Assembly (NCBI GenBank): GCA_029204225.1
Contig: CM055113.1
Span: forward strand, 31,051,024-31,115,023
DNA from: Diphasiastrum complanatum
Taxonomy: Eukaryota; Streptophyta; Lycopodiopsida; Lycopodiales; Lycopodiaceae
DNA: 64,000 nt
Direction of reading: 5' to 3'
The notes under the pieces are model-generated. The model saw only the letters and a list, made by a program, of their open reading frames with translations, was not told where the DNA came from and ran no database searches. Shown here piece by piece: positions 1 through 15,500 of the stretch (the stretch's first letter is position 1; each line of letters opens with the position of its first letter). The position numbers and the translations under genes were made by a program.

Positions 1-175
1 CTACAAAAGTGTCTTAGGAGGATGCACCATCGCGTCAGGAGCATCAATTCTCTAGGTCCGCAAGAAGTAGACCATTGTGGCTCAATCATCCTGCGAAGCA
101 GCAACAAAGATGGCCAATGAAATAATTTGGCTCAAACAGTTCCTTGACGAAATGGACGTATCATGACATCAGCAG
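1..175 (+). mobile_element. Ty1/copia RNase H remnant (3' end of a pol)
   Basis: Read on the plus strand, about positions 65-170 encode a stretch resembling the end of a copia RNase H domain (TIVAQSSCEAA, then EIIWLKQFL). In intact copia elements this corresponds to the segment after the KQ-T-A-LSS-EAEY motif. It is a fossil fragment that begins outside the window. With the gag start at 1121 it forms a head-to-tail arrangement, as if two copies shared one LTR or had recombined. Family assignment is from motif recognition only. Confidence 0.6.
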
Positions 176-1006
176 AAGTACTCTAGAACGTGGCTAATCT
201 GCCACTCTTGTAATTCGTGATTAGTTTCACGAACTATATACTTTCTGCTTGATGCATAATACTGTAAGATGAAAATATACAGAATTCATGTCCACCTGTG
301 AGCGAGACAATTTTGTAAAAGGATCAGCAGATTCAGAAGTCCGCTAGTAAGCAAGACATTATTCGTGAGAGAATTGTATTTCTCTCACGCCAATGCACTG
401 TGTGGATTTGTCGCACAATGCTTGAAATCAGAAGATCAATAGATAATATTGTAGCTGTTATGCGCATATTATTTTGAATGATTGTATGATCTCAAGTGAA
501 TATCTGTCTGTTACTATTCGTGTATATGATTCACTTGTTTATTCAATTCCGCACATTGGTTTGATTTTGTTGCATGCTATAATAATCTATAACGTAGATC
601 AGCAGTGTCTGTCTACATTCTGGAGGATTGTAGGAATGATATAGCCGGCAGTGACCATCAATCATATTTGAATTCCACACGAACTGTTTTTTTCGCGAAT
701 GCCTTCGCTTCATGCGCTTTGTTTCGGTTCGCGATCACTTGGCTATAAGCATAAATCAATTTCAGAGCTTAAGTTTCATTTTGCTTCGCTTCATTTCATC
801 CAGTTTCGTTTCGTTTCGTTTCATTTCGTCTCGTTACTGAGTCTGATTGATCTTTTCGTGAATTCTTCTCTTTTGTCTAGTTTCGCTTCGTTTCGTTTCA
901 TTTCGTTGCAGAGCTCTTCTCGAGCAATTATTCGTGATCAGAACAGTGCGAAATGTTCGCGAATCAGAATTGTACTGGAATTTTGAATTTGCACATTTTT
1001 CCATCA
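176..1006 (+). repeat. Probable copia LTR region (left edge uncertain)
   Basis: This stretch lies between an RNase H remnant and a primer-binding site and ends in CA at 1006, as an LTR should. I could not fix its left border because no clear polypurine tract is visible. Positions about 780-905 hold a run of imperfect TTTCG/TTTCAT pentamer-like repeats, which gives the spurious Ser/Phe-rich reading frames here. No host gene is seen. Confidence 0.45.
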
Positions 1007-1007
1007 G

Positions 1008-1020
1008 TGGTATCAGTGCC
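1008..1020 (+). other. Primer-binding site of copia fossil A
   Basis: The sequence TGGTATCAGTGCC resembles the plant copia primer site TGGTATCAGAGC, complementary to the 3' end of initiator Met-tRNA. It lies two bases after the CA that ends the putative LTR and about 100 bases before gag-like sequence, the expected order. Confidence 0.7.
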
Positions 1021-1120
1021 ACCTTGTCATAGTCTGACATAGCCGAAAAGCTATCAGATCTAGGAGGCTAAGCATTCAAACAAAGAACCATTAACAAGTG
1101 AGGATACAAATTCAGGAGCA

Positions 1121-1893
1121 ATGGCTTCAATAAGTAGCATACAATCCAAGATCTGTACAGTCCTGGATTCATCAAGATCTAACTTCCTAGCATGGAAGGT
1201 TAAGATCTCGCTGATACTAAAGGGAGAAAGATTATTCCCCTGGGTAAATGGCACCGAGGAGATGCCTACAACAACAGGCAAGGAGCTACGCGAATGGAGG
1301 GAGGAGAATGACAAGGCAGTAGCCTTGTTATCATCATCCATCGAGGATAGCCTGACTCTTGACTTGGCTACACTAAAGCAAAAGAGTTGTGGGATACTCT
1401 ACTCACAAGATTTCAGACAAAATCACGTAGTCAGATAATGATGCCTGAAAATCAGCTGACAAACCTGCAGTGGGATGGCAAAGACCTCACTTCCTCTATT
1501 CCTTTCACTACACAATTCTGGAGCAGAAAATGCAGTGTCAGTAGAGAAGCAGCTCACTTAGCTGTTGAGAGCCTTACCAAGATCCTTCTAGACAACCAGA
1601 ACACTGCTAGCAAAGGATCCTACAATGACACTCAAAAAAGCAATTGTCGAGATTCGAGAAGAAGTCGAGGCTCGAGAGCACCTTGATCACAAGGATGCTT
1701 CTGACCAAGCTCTCTACAGCAACAAGGAAAAGACAAAGAAACAATTCAAGCCTAAGAGGGAGTCAGATTGAAAGCAGGATTGTGATCAGCAAGCAGAAGG
1801 AACCAACAAAGGCAAATGGAAGAACAAAGGAAGGTCAAAACAACAAAGTGGAGACAAGAAGACATGCGTGAGATGCAAACGCGAAGGACATTT
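1121..1893 (+). mobile_element. Copia fossil A: gag remnant
   Basis: The first part encodes a gag N-terminus of the UBN2/DUF4219 type (SNFLAWKVKISLILKG, followed by a charged helix). Later parts match, almost word for word, the gag of the minus-strand copia fossil at 5861-8690 (shared TKLSTATRKRQRNNSSLRG), so both belong to one family. The reading stops being gag-like at about 1893, just inside the zinc-knuckle region, where repeat R1 begins. It is a broken fossil with several breaks and no pol downstream. The GT-rich repeat that follows is unrelated to copia. Confidence 0.75.
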
Positions 1894-2392
1894 GCCTATC
1901 TTAATTGCTACCTATAAGAACCCGTAAGGAACTTGTAAGTGGTTCGTAAAGAAACCTATAAGAAAACCTGTTATGAGGCCTTGAGATTATTGCCCGTAAC
2001 AAGCCCGTAAGGAAACTTCTTATGAGACACTACGATCATTGCATAAGAAGCCCGTAAGGAAACCTATTAGTGTATCTTATGGAGCGTGCCGCTTACCAAG
2101 GAGGTGACGACTTTCAACGGGAGTAGTGTACAATAAAGGCAACAATGTCGCCCATCTCCTCATCTTGACGCTCAACTCTCTTGCATGATCATGTTCAAGA
2201 CATCCACGTAATGGATGCCTCTTGCTTATTCTGCCTCTTGCTTAAAAAGCAGAATGTGCCACTGCTATTTTTGCAACATCCAAGTGGCATATTGCATGGC
2301 ATAATTGCAAGGAATAAATATTGTAAAAATTACATGGTCTTATTCCATTTCGTAATGCCTATTCTCTTTTGTAATTGTCATGTGAATTAAAG
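1894..2392 (+). repeat. Repeat R1, short uninterrupted copy
   Basis: About 500 bp with no coding capacity. Positions 1894-2028 match the reverse complement of 56769-56906, and positions 2029-2392 match the reverse complement of 47472-47850. The two distant segments therefore lie side by side here, which makes this either the empty-site version or an internally deleted version of the 8.9-kb block at 47851-56768. It contains three imperfect copies of a CCCGTAAGGAAACYT motif. It interrupts the copia gag on its left and abuts repeat R2 on its right. No terminal inverted repeats were recognised. Confidence 0.7.
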
Positions 2393-2408
2393 AAAAAGAC
2401 AGCCCAAG

Positions 2409-3565
2409 TGCTAATTATGTTTCATAAAACTTATGTGAAAAAAAGCAAATGGGTACCCATTACTCAATGGAAGGTGCTCGGGCAGAGGACATTCTGTCAA
2501 ATTTGAAGTCTCAAAAAATTTAGGAACAACCCCTCCAATACTCACCTAAAAATTTAAAAAAAAATCAATGGGCAAAATGTCTTCTCTAGGACGCCCTAAT
2601 ACATTATAATGAATGCACTATAATACATTTATAATACATTGTAGTGTGCACTACTTAGTAGGAGCAAGAGCTCGTTAACAGAGTGAACAAGAGCTATTTT
2701 TTGTGAACAAGAGCTAGTTAAGGAGTGAACAAGAGCTGTTTTTTGTGCTCGGATAATTGAGCGACTAGGTCCTGCACTAGATACTTCAATGGAGGAATTG
2801 GCAGCAACAAAGATACAAAAGATCGAAATGGCGAGAGCCATTCTTGAAGCAAAGGAAGCTTGCTTTGATTGTGCCCAACACAATGATGCCTGTGCTGCGA
2901 ACTTGGTGATTTCAATTAGAAGTGATAGGCCTCGCTGTGAGTTTGATTGTGCGGAACATATTCAAGCTACATAGATTTCAGTCGCTACTAGTTTAATTCT
3001 TCAGGATGTATATTTTATTTAAACCTATATGGATAGCCCTAGTTGCTAGATTGATTGTTCATAATGTTTATCTTATTTCATAGCGTACTTTGTCTTATCT
3101 TGTCCCTCACGTGAGATACAATATGCAGATCTCGCAAAAGAAGACGGACGTAATGCTATCTATCTCAGTATCTTGGAGCTGGGTAGTCTTACTCGGGAGG
3201 CGGAGGACCATGAGATGGCCTTAAGGGAGAGCTCGAGGTACTCCCAATTGGTTGCAAACCAAGAGCATAATTTCCAGTTAGCACGTTCCTTGACTGATTT
3301 GCCCAAAAGTGCATCATCTCCTTGCAGGTAACATCTTGGAGTTGGAATGAGGTCAAGCTTGCATGTTCTACATCCAATCACTAGAGGTGGACGATCGGAA
3401 CATGAGAAAGGAAAGAGAGATCCAGAAAACTTTGTTGGTGATGATCTTATTTGGAAAAGGGAAATTGCACAAACGTACCAGAAGTGGAAAGATCTAGCTG
3501 ACTATAAGAGTGGGCTCGAGGAAGTCTGCCAGATTTGCATAGAAAAAATACCCTCCGATCAGAAA
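2409..3565 (+). repeat. Repeat R2, copy 1, with exon-like coding segments
   Basis: Matches the reverse complement of 58620-59862 over about 1.2 kb. It contains coding-like segments conserved between the copies. One (about 2789-2974) reads MEELAATKIQKIEMARAILE followed by AKEACF and CAQHNDACAAN, and is probably an amphipathic or coiled-coil helix. A second (about 3128-3340) reads RNAIYLSILELG, then EMALRESSRYSQL; it follows an intron-like CAG at 3127 and ends at a possible donor near 3330. I do not recognise the protein. It may be a gene fragment carried by a mobile element; both copies look decayed. Copy 1 has one 20-residue MEELA unit where copy 2 has three. Confidence 0.6.
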
Positions 3566-5690
3566 AAACAACAAAAATCGGTCAAATCTGCCAGATCTTG
3601 GTCAAAAGGAGACAAAATCGTCATCAAAGCTGATAACTTTTTACTCTCTTTCAGGAAATGTTTGCCGAGTTACAAGCATCTTATGTTTTGATCACAGAAC
3701 CTTCAGTTTGAAGGGCGAACATTCCTTCTCAGTAGATTTCCAAAACCATCAGAAAAACCATCAGAAAGCACCAAAAAACATCGAAAACCCAAAAAATACA
3801 AAAAAAGAACATTCGTCTGATTCACTGTGCATAGGTGTGATTTAGATCTATCTACTGCCAGGTCGACCAATGTTAATTCTAAAATAGAAGTTCAAAAGTG
3901 ACTGTTCATCTAGAAATAGATAAATTTTACAAAATTTCTAGTTTCCAGAAAGAACCTTTGCTAGAAACCTTCGCCAAAGTCTGTGTTAGTCTGATTTACC
4001 ATTTTTGGTTCATTAGTGAGTTCGGCGAACGATAAGCAGAGGCCACGTGTCATATTGTTCAATTTTTGTCAAAAAAATCTCTTTTTTGCAAAAATAATAG
4101 TATTATATTTGTAACCTTCATCAAAACCTTCGTTGAAACTTCTGTGGATTTCATTTATAGTAAGTTACTATTGTTGAGAACATTAATTTTGTCAAAATCT
4201 AGAAAAATCTCTATTTTTACTCTCGTCAAACTACAAAAATCATACTTTTGTGCATAAGGAACCTTGCCTTATACAGTAGGGCAGACCACGACGACATCCA
4301 CCACTATCGCATCAACGAATATCAACGCTACTTCAGAGATGATGCTCAATGAGTTCGAGAAACTTGGAAAGAACCAACAAATACAGATGGAAAAGTTGCA
4401 GTCACAATTTGTTGAAAAGATCAAAGCCTTGGAGAATTTCCATGGACAAGCGAACAAGGAACTTGAGAAGTTTTCTAAGACTTTTCCTACCAGGGATCAT
4501 GAGATTGCTTAATGCCATTTTAATCCTCGGATTATCCAGCAACGAAATGCCCAGATGGAATATCGGGAACCCCTTTACGGAAAAAATCCTGCAGCCAAAC
4601 CTTGTCAATCTGCCCTTGGGTATCCGGAGAGACTAGCATTACCAACCCCATCGACACAATCGACTCCTCCTACTAATCTGATGGAACCAGAACTTTACAG
4701 ATGTAACGAGCAATGGAATTATAGTAATGATCATGAGAGCGGTCCTTCAGAACAATATGCTACATTTGAACCCCCTAGTATTCCTTAAGGAAATTGTCGC
4801 CAAAAAAGTGGCAATTGACATTGTGATATAGAAGAGTCAAGCTACCCAAGCTTTAAAAAAAGCTCTCAAGTTGTATCCCTTCATGATTGTTTTTTGAGGT
4901 CTTGTTAAGACTATGCTTTTTCAAGCAACTATAACGAGCAAAGCCTATAGTCCAAGAAAATCAATCCAACAAATGCTTGACATAATTGAGATCCTTAGAT
5001 CTCAATCGACATTTCTATTTCACACCTTTCTACAAGAACCCACCAATACATTTGACGATCCATCTATAGGACCAACATTTAGCGTACATAGCAAAACAAG
5101 TTGGGGGTCAAACTTGACTTCTATTAAGCTCACTTTCTAGAGTTGGATATAGTTGGATTCTCGGTGTTCCACATTATATGGATTTTCGACTCTCTCTCAT
5201 GGTCTTAGATTAATTTTGGGACACTTCGAATTTCATCACATCTGATTGCTTCTAGGGTATCCCATTCGAAGACAAATTATGGTAGTTGTGTACTCTGGGC
5301 AACAATGAGATTGAGGAGCATTTCATCTTTAGATGCTTTATATACTACGACATAGGGGGAGATATCATTACCTCTTAGAGATACACCAATCACCTTATGC
5401 TCACTCATTGCATATGATGATCCTCATTGTGTTGCCCTTATGGTATGAGAGATGCTTCTATTGTCAAGAGATCTATGTCAAGGCCAACCAACAACAAAGT
5501 CATCATGGCACGTAGATCTAGATTACTTCCTTCTTCTTCAAGAGAAAATATCGAGAAAGACCCAAAGTCAGACATGGAAGCTGATATCCTTGCTTGGGAC
5601 TAACATATAGATAAAAAATAACGTGCATCATATTTGCATTGTGATATGGTAGTTAGAGCGACTGACCCTACTTTGAGAGTATACACTCAA
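3566..5690 (+). other. Uncharacterised stretch with gag-like remnants
   Basis: No confident gene. The best coding-like piece is 4264-4788: a Thr/Ser-rich start (TTTTSTTIASTN), a charged helix with coiled-coil character (EKLGKNQQIQMEKLQ), then in another frame a Pro-rich stretch. The composition recalls retroelement gag proteins, but no zinc knuckle, protease or polymerase motif was found. From 4800 to 5690 all frames are closed by stops. It could be an old gypsy-type gag or an unrelated decayed gene. Confidence 0.25.
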
Positions 5691-5761
5691 AACTTCACAT
5701 ATGCAACATTCTCGATGGCGTAGACGACATACTCCAACATTTCTTTAGTTGTGTGTGTGTG

Positions 5762-8690
<2,929 letters not shown>

Positions 8691-8898
8691 AGATTCTTAG
8701 AATGGATAAATGCAATACGAGAATCTGTTATAATGTTATGTAATAATTCATGATTCATTCAAAGATCTACATTCTCCTACAATGTCTTTTGCCAACGTCA
8801 ATTTTTCTCATGACAATACAAAGATATGCATTTAAGATCATTCTCTGAAATTGAATTTTGTATATCGAAAATGGATTTTTGTACTTTACAACCTTTGA
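8691..8898 (+). repeat. Repeat R4, copy 1
   Basis: About 208 bp that match the reverse complement of 47209-47417 with few changes visible by eye. It abuts the copia fossil exactly where gag similarity ends. In the other copy the far end abuts a CT tract. No coding capacity; family unknown. Confidence 0.75.
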
Positions 8899-9824
8899 AA
8901 ATATCCTAATAAATCATTATTATCATGGCACACCATACAACTAATTCAATAATTGAGCAAAATCTAGAGTATTGTAGAGTGTAGGATCTTGAGGATACAA
9001 AGTTTCACCCATCCACAATTACAAATTTGCCTTGTAATCTTTAATGATCCTCTGACACCTCTTTTCAATATAAGTAGAAATTCAGTAGGAATATTCAAAT
9101 GGAGATAATCCAATGTATTCATCGTAACAAGTACAAAAGAAATTACAAGCACCACATGTTCAAAACAAGTACTACAACTTTATTCCAAAGCATTTGGGAA
9201 TACATCTACTTATGTGAGACAAAATCATAAATTTAGTAAGAGTGATTCAGAGAGGACGCTTCTCTTTTTATTCCAATGTTGAGATGGTGCTCATATTTTA
9301 ATTACAACGTCAAGATGTTACTCAACTTCAAAATTGAAGTAAATGCAACTAGGCTTATATAATTATAATCAACATTTACACAACAATGGTTTAGGAAATA
9401 TGATTCACGACTATCTTGGTTAAACAAGTTAACAATAATTACAATTAGAACACCTGATTATATAGAAAAAATATGAGGCAATTGGGAGTAACAAGGTTTG
9501 ATAAGGCTAAACTTAACTTTTACAAAGCTAAGTTGAAGCTTTACAAAGCAAGCTAAAACTTTTTCAATGCTTAGAAGCTTAATCTCAAGTTTACTTTTGA
9601 GCATATAAAAGCTTCCGAGCCTGCGTGGATGCTTGGGAGTCTATGCCTCGCTATATGAGCCAATTTGAGTGAGAGTATGATGTACGAAACTCTGATTAAA
9701 TTTTGCACATGTTGCCTGAACACATGGTAGGTCCTCATTTCTCAAATGTCTGTTGTGTACCTCCCTGTCATGTGGAAAGTGATCGTTTGGACAAGGCCAA
9801 AACTTGTAGGCCCCAATCCCCATT
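8899..9824. other. AT-rich stretch, no gene seen
   Basis: About 0.9 kb of AT-rich sequence with short open frames only. Positions 9500-9625 show some recurrence of AAAGCTAAGTTGAAGC-like words. I see no RNA gene, element terminus or conserved motif. Confidence 0.5.
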
Positions 9825-10833
9825 TTAATAAGTGACAGCCCTCTTCAATTGGGGACCATCTATGACCCTCCACCTCCTCTCTTTAAAAGAGTGGGGATCA
9901 CAAATGACTTGTCTCTTTGTGTGCTTTCTCCCCAAAAGTAGAGACCAGTGTTGTGGGCAGGTATTGATAATTTTAATACATGAAGACATCACCAAAGCAT
10001 CATCATTTGAATTTTGAACATTGAACCCATCTTCATCATGAGTAATATTACCTTGCTTGTCTCCTTGATCTCTCTTCTTCTTGTAGCACTCACTTGCAAA
10101 GTGTCCTTTGATGCCACAATAGAAGCACTTTAGCTTTGACCTGTCTTTCTTTTTGCCACTTGAAGAAGCCTCCCCTTGATCTTGACCTCTAGACCACTTA
10201 CTTCTGCTTTTTCCCTTGAATTTTCCCTTGATGAACATAGCCTCCTCTCCAACTTGAGATGTTGATGAAGATCAACCTCTTGCTTGAAGCCCATATTCTT
10301 CATTGATCAAGATCCCTTGAAGATCAATCAAACTTGGAAAAGTTCTTTGACTGGCAAGACTTTGTACAATGTTAGCATGAGCATCCAACAAACCATTAAG
10401 AATAACTTGAACAAGCTCTCCTTCCTTAATGCTCTCATCAATGCAAGCTAACTCATCATTCAAAGCCTTCACTCTCAAAACAAAAATATTTGGACTCTCT
10501 ACATTCTTTTGAAACTTTGAAAGATTTGTCTTCTTAGAGTCAACACTCTAGAGGTAGACTTGGATTCATAAAGCTTCTTCAAAGCTTCCCAAGCCTCACT
10601 TGATGAAGTACACTTACCAACTTCCTTGAGAAGTTCATGTGTAGAGTTCTTTTAGCTCTCTTGTCATACCTCAATTGTTCTTGTTGTGTTGTTGGCCTCT
10701 CCTCAAAAGCTACAACAATATCCAAAACATCATTCATCTCAAGAAGTGATTCCATCTTCACCTTCCACAATGAATAGTTGCTTGAGGTAAGCCTATCATT
10801 GCCTTCCAACAAGTATCCACTTGATGTAGCCAT
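9825..10833 (-). mobile_element. Copia gag remnant related to element B
   Basis: The segment 10833-10579 encodes a gag N-terminus (SSNYSLWKVKMESLLEMND) close to that of element B (SSNYSTWKVRMESLLELNE at 16400). The segment 10478-10272 encodes the middle of gag, and 10238-9825 includes a CCHC zinc knuckle (CFYCGIKGHFASEC). No protease, integrase or polymerase follows. It is a broken fossil with about three breaks within gag, from a cousin of element B. Confidence 0.85.
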
Positions 10834-11846
10834 GTTGCAGTGACTTGATCCTTCTCTTTCAACCTATTCCAATGCATAAAGCACTCTTTTGAAATACAAA
10901 AAATGTTTTCAAAAAGAAATCACAAAGATATGGAACCTCTCAATTCTCTTCTAGCACTTATATCTAGCAAATCAACACATAGAATGTAGAAATCTTGATG
11001 ATCTATCCTCAATCTGATGACTCTTGCCACATCCTAAGATTGAAACACACTCTAATGAAGTTCTAAAATCTCACAAAATAGATATCCAATCAAAATTAGG
11101 GTTTTGACAAAATCACAAAAAATTGATTATTTCAAATTCTACATGCAATTGTCAATAAGTTGATATAGAATCTTGTAGATGTTGGAATTCGATGGGAATG
11201 GGCGACGACGTCTGACAATTCCTGCTATAGCAAAAGAGCAGCAACAAGGAATCCTCAGTACATGAAACTAAGTCTATTGATTTAGTGATCAACTCGACCT
11301 CAACGTTGCTAGATTGACTAATTTGATTCCCTAGCCATGCGCAAAATTATATCATATAGATTTTAGCTTTGTGGAAGTGCTGTTTAAATTGCAATTATTA
11401 GAATAAGAAATTGAGCAATGTTATCAATCATATAAAACAATTTAATCTACAAAGCAATTAATCTGCTACTACAAAGCACTCTGAACATGAATGAAAAATG
11501 AGCATTCAAGACAACATTCACAACTTAGATTGTTGGATTATTCAATCATGAAGAGAATATAGTCTGAATGCTGATTAGAGTCGCAATCTTCCTAAAACAA
11601 TACTCTGTAATAACATAGAGGAAGATCAAAACTATTGCACTCTGATTCAACTTCCAAGTCATTGACTTCCTCGACATCGAAGTGTCCGACTTCGACGTCT
11701 AATCAAAGACAAGCTTCGAAGTCTCCGACTTCCACATCAGAATAAGAGATGGTATATTGCCTTAAACATATCCACATATTTCGAGATTCATTTCGACCTG
11801 CACTGATTCCCACCCATTATCAACAGATTTATCAATAAAAGTACAG
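10834..11846. other. Non-coding stretch left of element B
   Basis: The first part is plausibly the leader of the gag remnant to the left. From 11178 (TGTTGGAATTC) the composition changes and may be part of another LTR, but I found no primer site next to it. Positions about 11675-11735 contain a duplicated GAAGTSTCCGACTTC-like word. The right part is the host sequence into which element B inserted; its continuation is at 18299. Confidence 0.4.
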
Positions 11847-11851
11847 ATTTG
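11847..11851. other. Target-site duplication of element B, left copy
   Basis: ATTTG directly precedes the left LTR. The same five bases follow the right LTR at 18294-18298. Five bases is the usual copia target duplication. Confidence 0.93.
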
Positions 11852-12506
11852 TGTGAAAAATACAGATCCTAAGTGGATCTAAACTCCAAGATCATTGGCT
11901 TGAATGCTTGCACTCCAAACTACATAAGCTAGGAATTGGCAACACATTCTATGCTACCTAGAATGCAAAGAACTTGATCAAAAAGCATTTATCACAAATG
12001 GAAACTTCCATAAACATCAAGTGCGGCCCAAAATAGCATTATACAGTCCATAATACATCAGCCTATCACTTTTGGAAAGCACCTAAGATCATACACAATA
12101 GCTTGAAGACAATACACACAACAATGCTCTCAATGGAGGAAGAAACAATGACAATGATCTATTGATCTCAATGAAGCATACAAAAGGTTTCTCCAACCTG
12201 TTCTCCACGACTTCCCTACTATTTATGGATGAGGAAGATGACTCTCTCTCCTCTCTCTAGAAGGTACTTGACCCTAGATATTCCCTATATAGGAAAAATA
12301 GCTAAAAATGGCTTATATGACCAAAATACATCAAAATGGTCTCATTTTGAAGGGTATGAAGTTTGACACTTCATCATACTGAAAAAATACAGTAAATAAA
12401 AACATTGTGGCCTGGTTCACACGTGTGAAACTCCAGAACCAAAACTATTTACAATTTTAGCCAATTTAGGCCTCAAACTAGCTAGGAAATGTTGACAATT
12501 TTCACA
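11852..12506 (-). repeat. Element B left LTR (3' LTR)
   Basis: Starts TGTGAAAAATACAG and ends TTTTCACA, so the ends are short inverted repeats (TGTGAAAA/TTTTCACA). A TATA-like CCTATATAGG lies at about 12283-12293, the expected promoter position for the minus strand, and a CACACGTGTG palindrome (G-box core CACGTG) lies at about 12418-12427, in the part that would be U3. Confidence 0.95.
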
Positions 12507-15500
12507 CTCCCTCTTCAACATTGGATGCTAGTTTCAACATAGTCTTTGAGCACATTCCAAGATTAGATCTATGCATTAAATATAGGTCCTTTCCCAATGG
12601 TTTGGTGAAGATATCAGCCACACACTCCTTTGAAGAGACATGTTGAAGCTCCACCTCTTTGGCAATGACTTGATCTCTCACAAAATGGTGAGCAATCTCA
12701 ATGTGCTTGCTCCTTGCATGAAAAACAGGATTGCTTGCCAAGCTTTGGGCTGAAAGGTTATCACAAAGTATGATTGGAGTCTTCTCTGGTTCCAGCAAGT
12801 GAAGATCCAATAACATCCTCTTGATCCAAAGAATCTCCTTGGTGCATGTTGTTAATGCCTTGTACTCGGCTTCGGTGGAAGATAGAGAGATAGTTGGTTG
12901 CTTCTTTGATAGCCATGAGACCACTCCATCTCCAAGATAGATTGCAAAGGCACTTGTTGACTTCCTATCCATTTGATCACCTGCAAAATCTGAATCTGAA
13001 AATCCACAAAGGTTAGGTGTAGTACCTCCATACAAGATGCCAAAATCTCTAGATCCCGAGATGTATCTAAGTACTCTCTTTCCTAGCTTCCAATGAGCCT
13101 CACTAGGATCTTGCATAAATTGACTTAGTTTACCAACCACAAAGCTTAGATCAGGTCTTGTGATGGTTAACCATATAAGAGATCCTATTAGCTTTCTATA
13201 GAGAGTAATGTCCTTGAAGGATCTTTCATTACTTCTTGTAGTTAGCTTTACATTTGATTCCATAGGAGTAGAAACAACTTTACAATCTTCCATATGAAAC
13301 CTTTTTAGAATAGAGTTAACATACTTTTCTTGACATATGAATGTAGATTTAGAAGTTCTAATAATCTCTATTCCTAAGATATAATGAAGTTTACCAAGAT
13401 CTTGAATTTCAAACTCTCTTTTGAGTGCCATCTTGATTTCATCTATATCTAGATTGTTACCACCACTTAAGATAATGTCATCAACATAGATCAAAAGTAA
13501 AGTGATATCATTTTCATTCAATCTAAAGTAGAGAGAATGATCATACTCACTCATAACAAAGTTTTGAGAAAGTAAGAAGGAATTGAGCTTAGCATACCAA
13601 CTCCTTGGTGCTTGCTTTAGCCCATACAAACTCTTTTGGAGATAGCACACATGATTAGGCTCATCATGTGAAACATAGCCCTCGGGTTGCTCCATGTAAA
13701 TATCTTCTTCAAGATCACCATTCAAGAAGGCATTAGTAACATCCATTTGCCACATATCCCAATCATAAAGAGTTGCAAGAGAGATTAGGATTCGAATAGT
13801 TACCATCTTTGCCACGGGTGCAAAGGTCTCATCATAGTCAATACCATATTCTTGAACATACCCCTTTGCCACCAACCTTGCCTTGTACTTGTTGATTGAT
13901 CCATCTTGATTTGTCTTGATCTTGAAGATCCACTTACAACCAATTGCCTTCTTGTCCTTTGGAAGCTTTACCAACCTCCATGTGTTGCTTTTGATGAGTG
14001 CTTGATGCTCATGATCCATGGCTTGGATCCATTCCTTCTTTTGAATTGCTTCACCTACACAAGTTGGTTCATCAAAAGAGGTAAGAAAAGCAAAGTTAGA
14101 GTTGTCCACCACTTGCTTTCCTTTTTCATCATAGGTTAGCCTTGATGGCTTAGCCCTTTGCCTTTGAGTCTTCCTTGAAGTTTGCTTTGGAGTGGCATCT
14201 CCATCTTCATCCAAGACATCTTGCACATCATGATGATTAGTAGGCACATCAACATCAACATCAACAACATTGGAAACATTCTCTTCATGAAAGATGACAT
14301 CCCTACTTATGACAACTTTCTTTGTAGAAGGAATGTACACTTTGTAAGCCTTGCTTACTTCACTATAGCCAACAAACACACCCTTCTTTGATGAAGGATC
14401 TTCTTTAGTTCTATCATCAAGTGTGATATTGACAAAACATGTACATCCAAAGATCCTACAATGCTTGACACTCGGCCTTCTACCATAAAGAACCTCATGA
14501 GGAGTTTTACCATCCAAGGAAGCACTTGTCCATCTATTACATAGATAGTTAGCACATGCTAAAGCTTCCCCCCAAAAAGACTTAGCAAGATTAGCATGTA
14601 GTCTCATTGCCTTGGCACATTCACAAAGGGTTCTATTCTTCCTCTCGGCCACTCCATTCTGTTGTGGAGTCCTAGGACTAGACATCTCCCTCTTAATCCC
14701 ATGTGCTATACAAAAGTCTTTGAGCCTATTTGAGGTGTATTCCCCTCCATTATCAGATCTTAAGCATTTGATCTTTGTATTGAATTGGTTTTCCATTTCA
14801 TTCTTGAACTTGACAAATGCAGCAAACACTTCATCCTTACTTTTAAGAAGATAGATCCAAGTATACCTACTAAAGTCATCAATGAAAGTTGCATACATCT
14901 TTGCCCCACCATTGCTAGTTGTACTAGAAGAATGAATATCAGAATGCACAAGTTGAAAAGCTTCTTTAGATCTAGAAGTAGATCTAGAAGTAGATCTAGA
15001 ATAAGCAAGTCTATGAGATTTGGACAAGGCACAATGTTCACAAACACTATTGTTTGCAACAAGACTTTTAGGGAGACCAAGAACAAGCTCTTTCTTTGCC
15101 ATTACCTCCAAAGATTTGAAGTTGGGATGGCCCAACCTCTTGTGCCAAACTTCTTGGTTTGTCAATTGCTCCCTAGCCATACATCCTTCATGATTAGAGA
15201 TCACACATGCATCAAGCTTGAAAAGTTTACCATGCCTCCTACCTTGAGCAATCAAGGATCCACATTTACTTATCAAACATGCATCTCCAATGAACTCCAC
15301 ATCAAGTCCTTTGTCAATCATTTGACTTACACTAAGCAAATTCTTAGTGATTGAAGGAATGTACAAAACATTTTCAAGATTTGCTTTCCTATTTGTTGAA
15401 AGGGAAATAGGAATAGTGCCTATGCCTTTGATGTCACATTGACCATCATTTGCAGTGTAGATGATGTTACCTTCTCCCTCATAAGACAATAAGGATGTAA

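Noticed and set aside
14785-15354. Plus-strand frame of 189 codons opposite element B pol
   Set aside because: It lies wholly within the antisense of integrase and shows Arg-Ser runs caused by a local AGATCT repeat.
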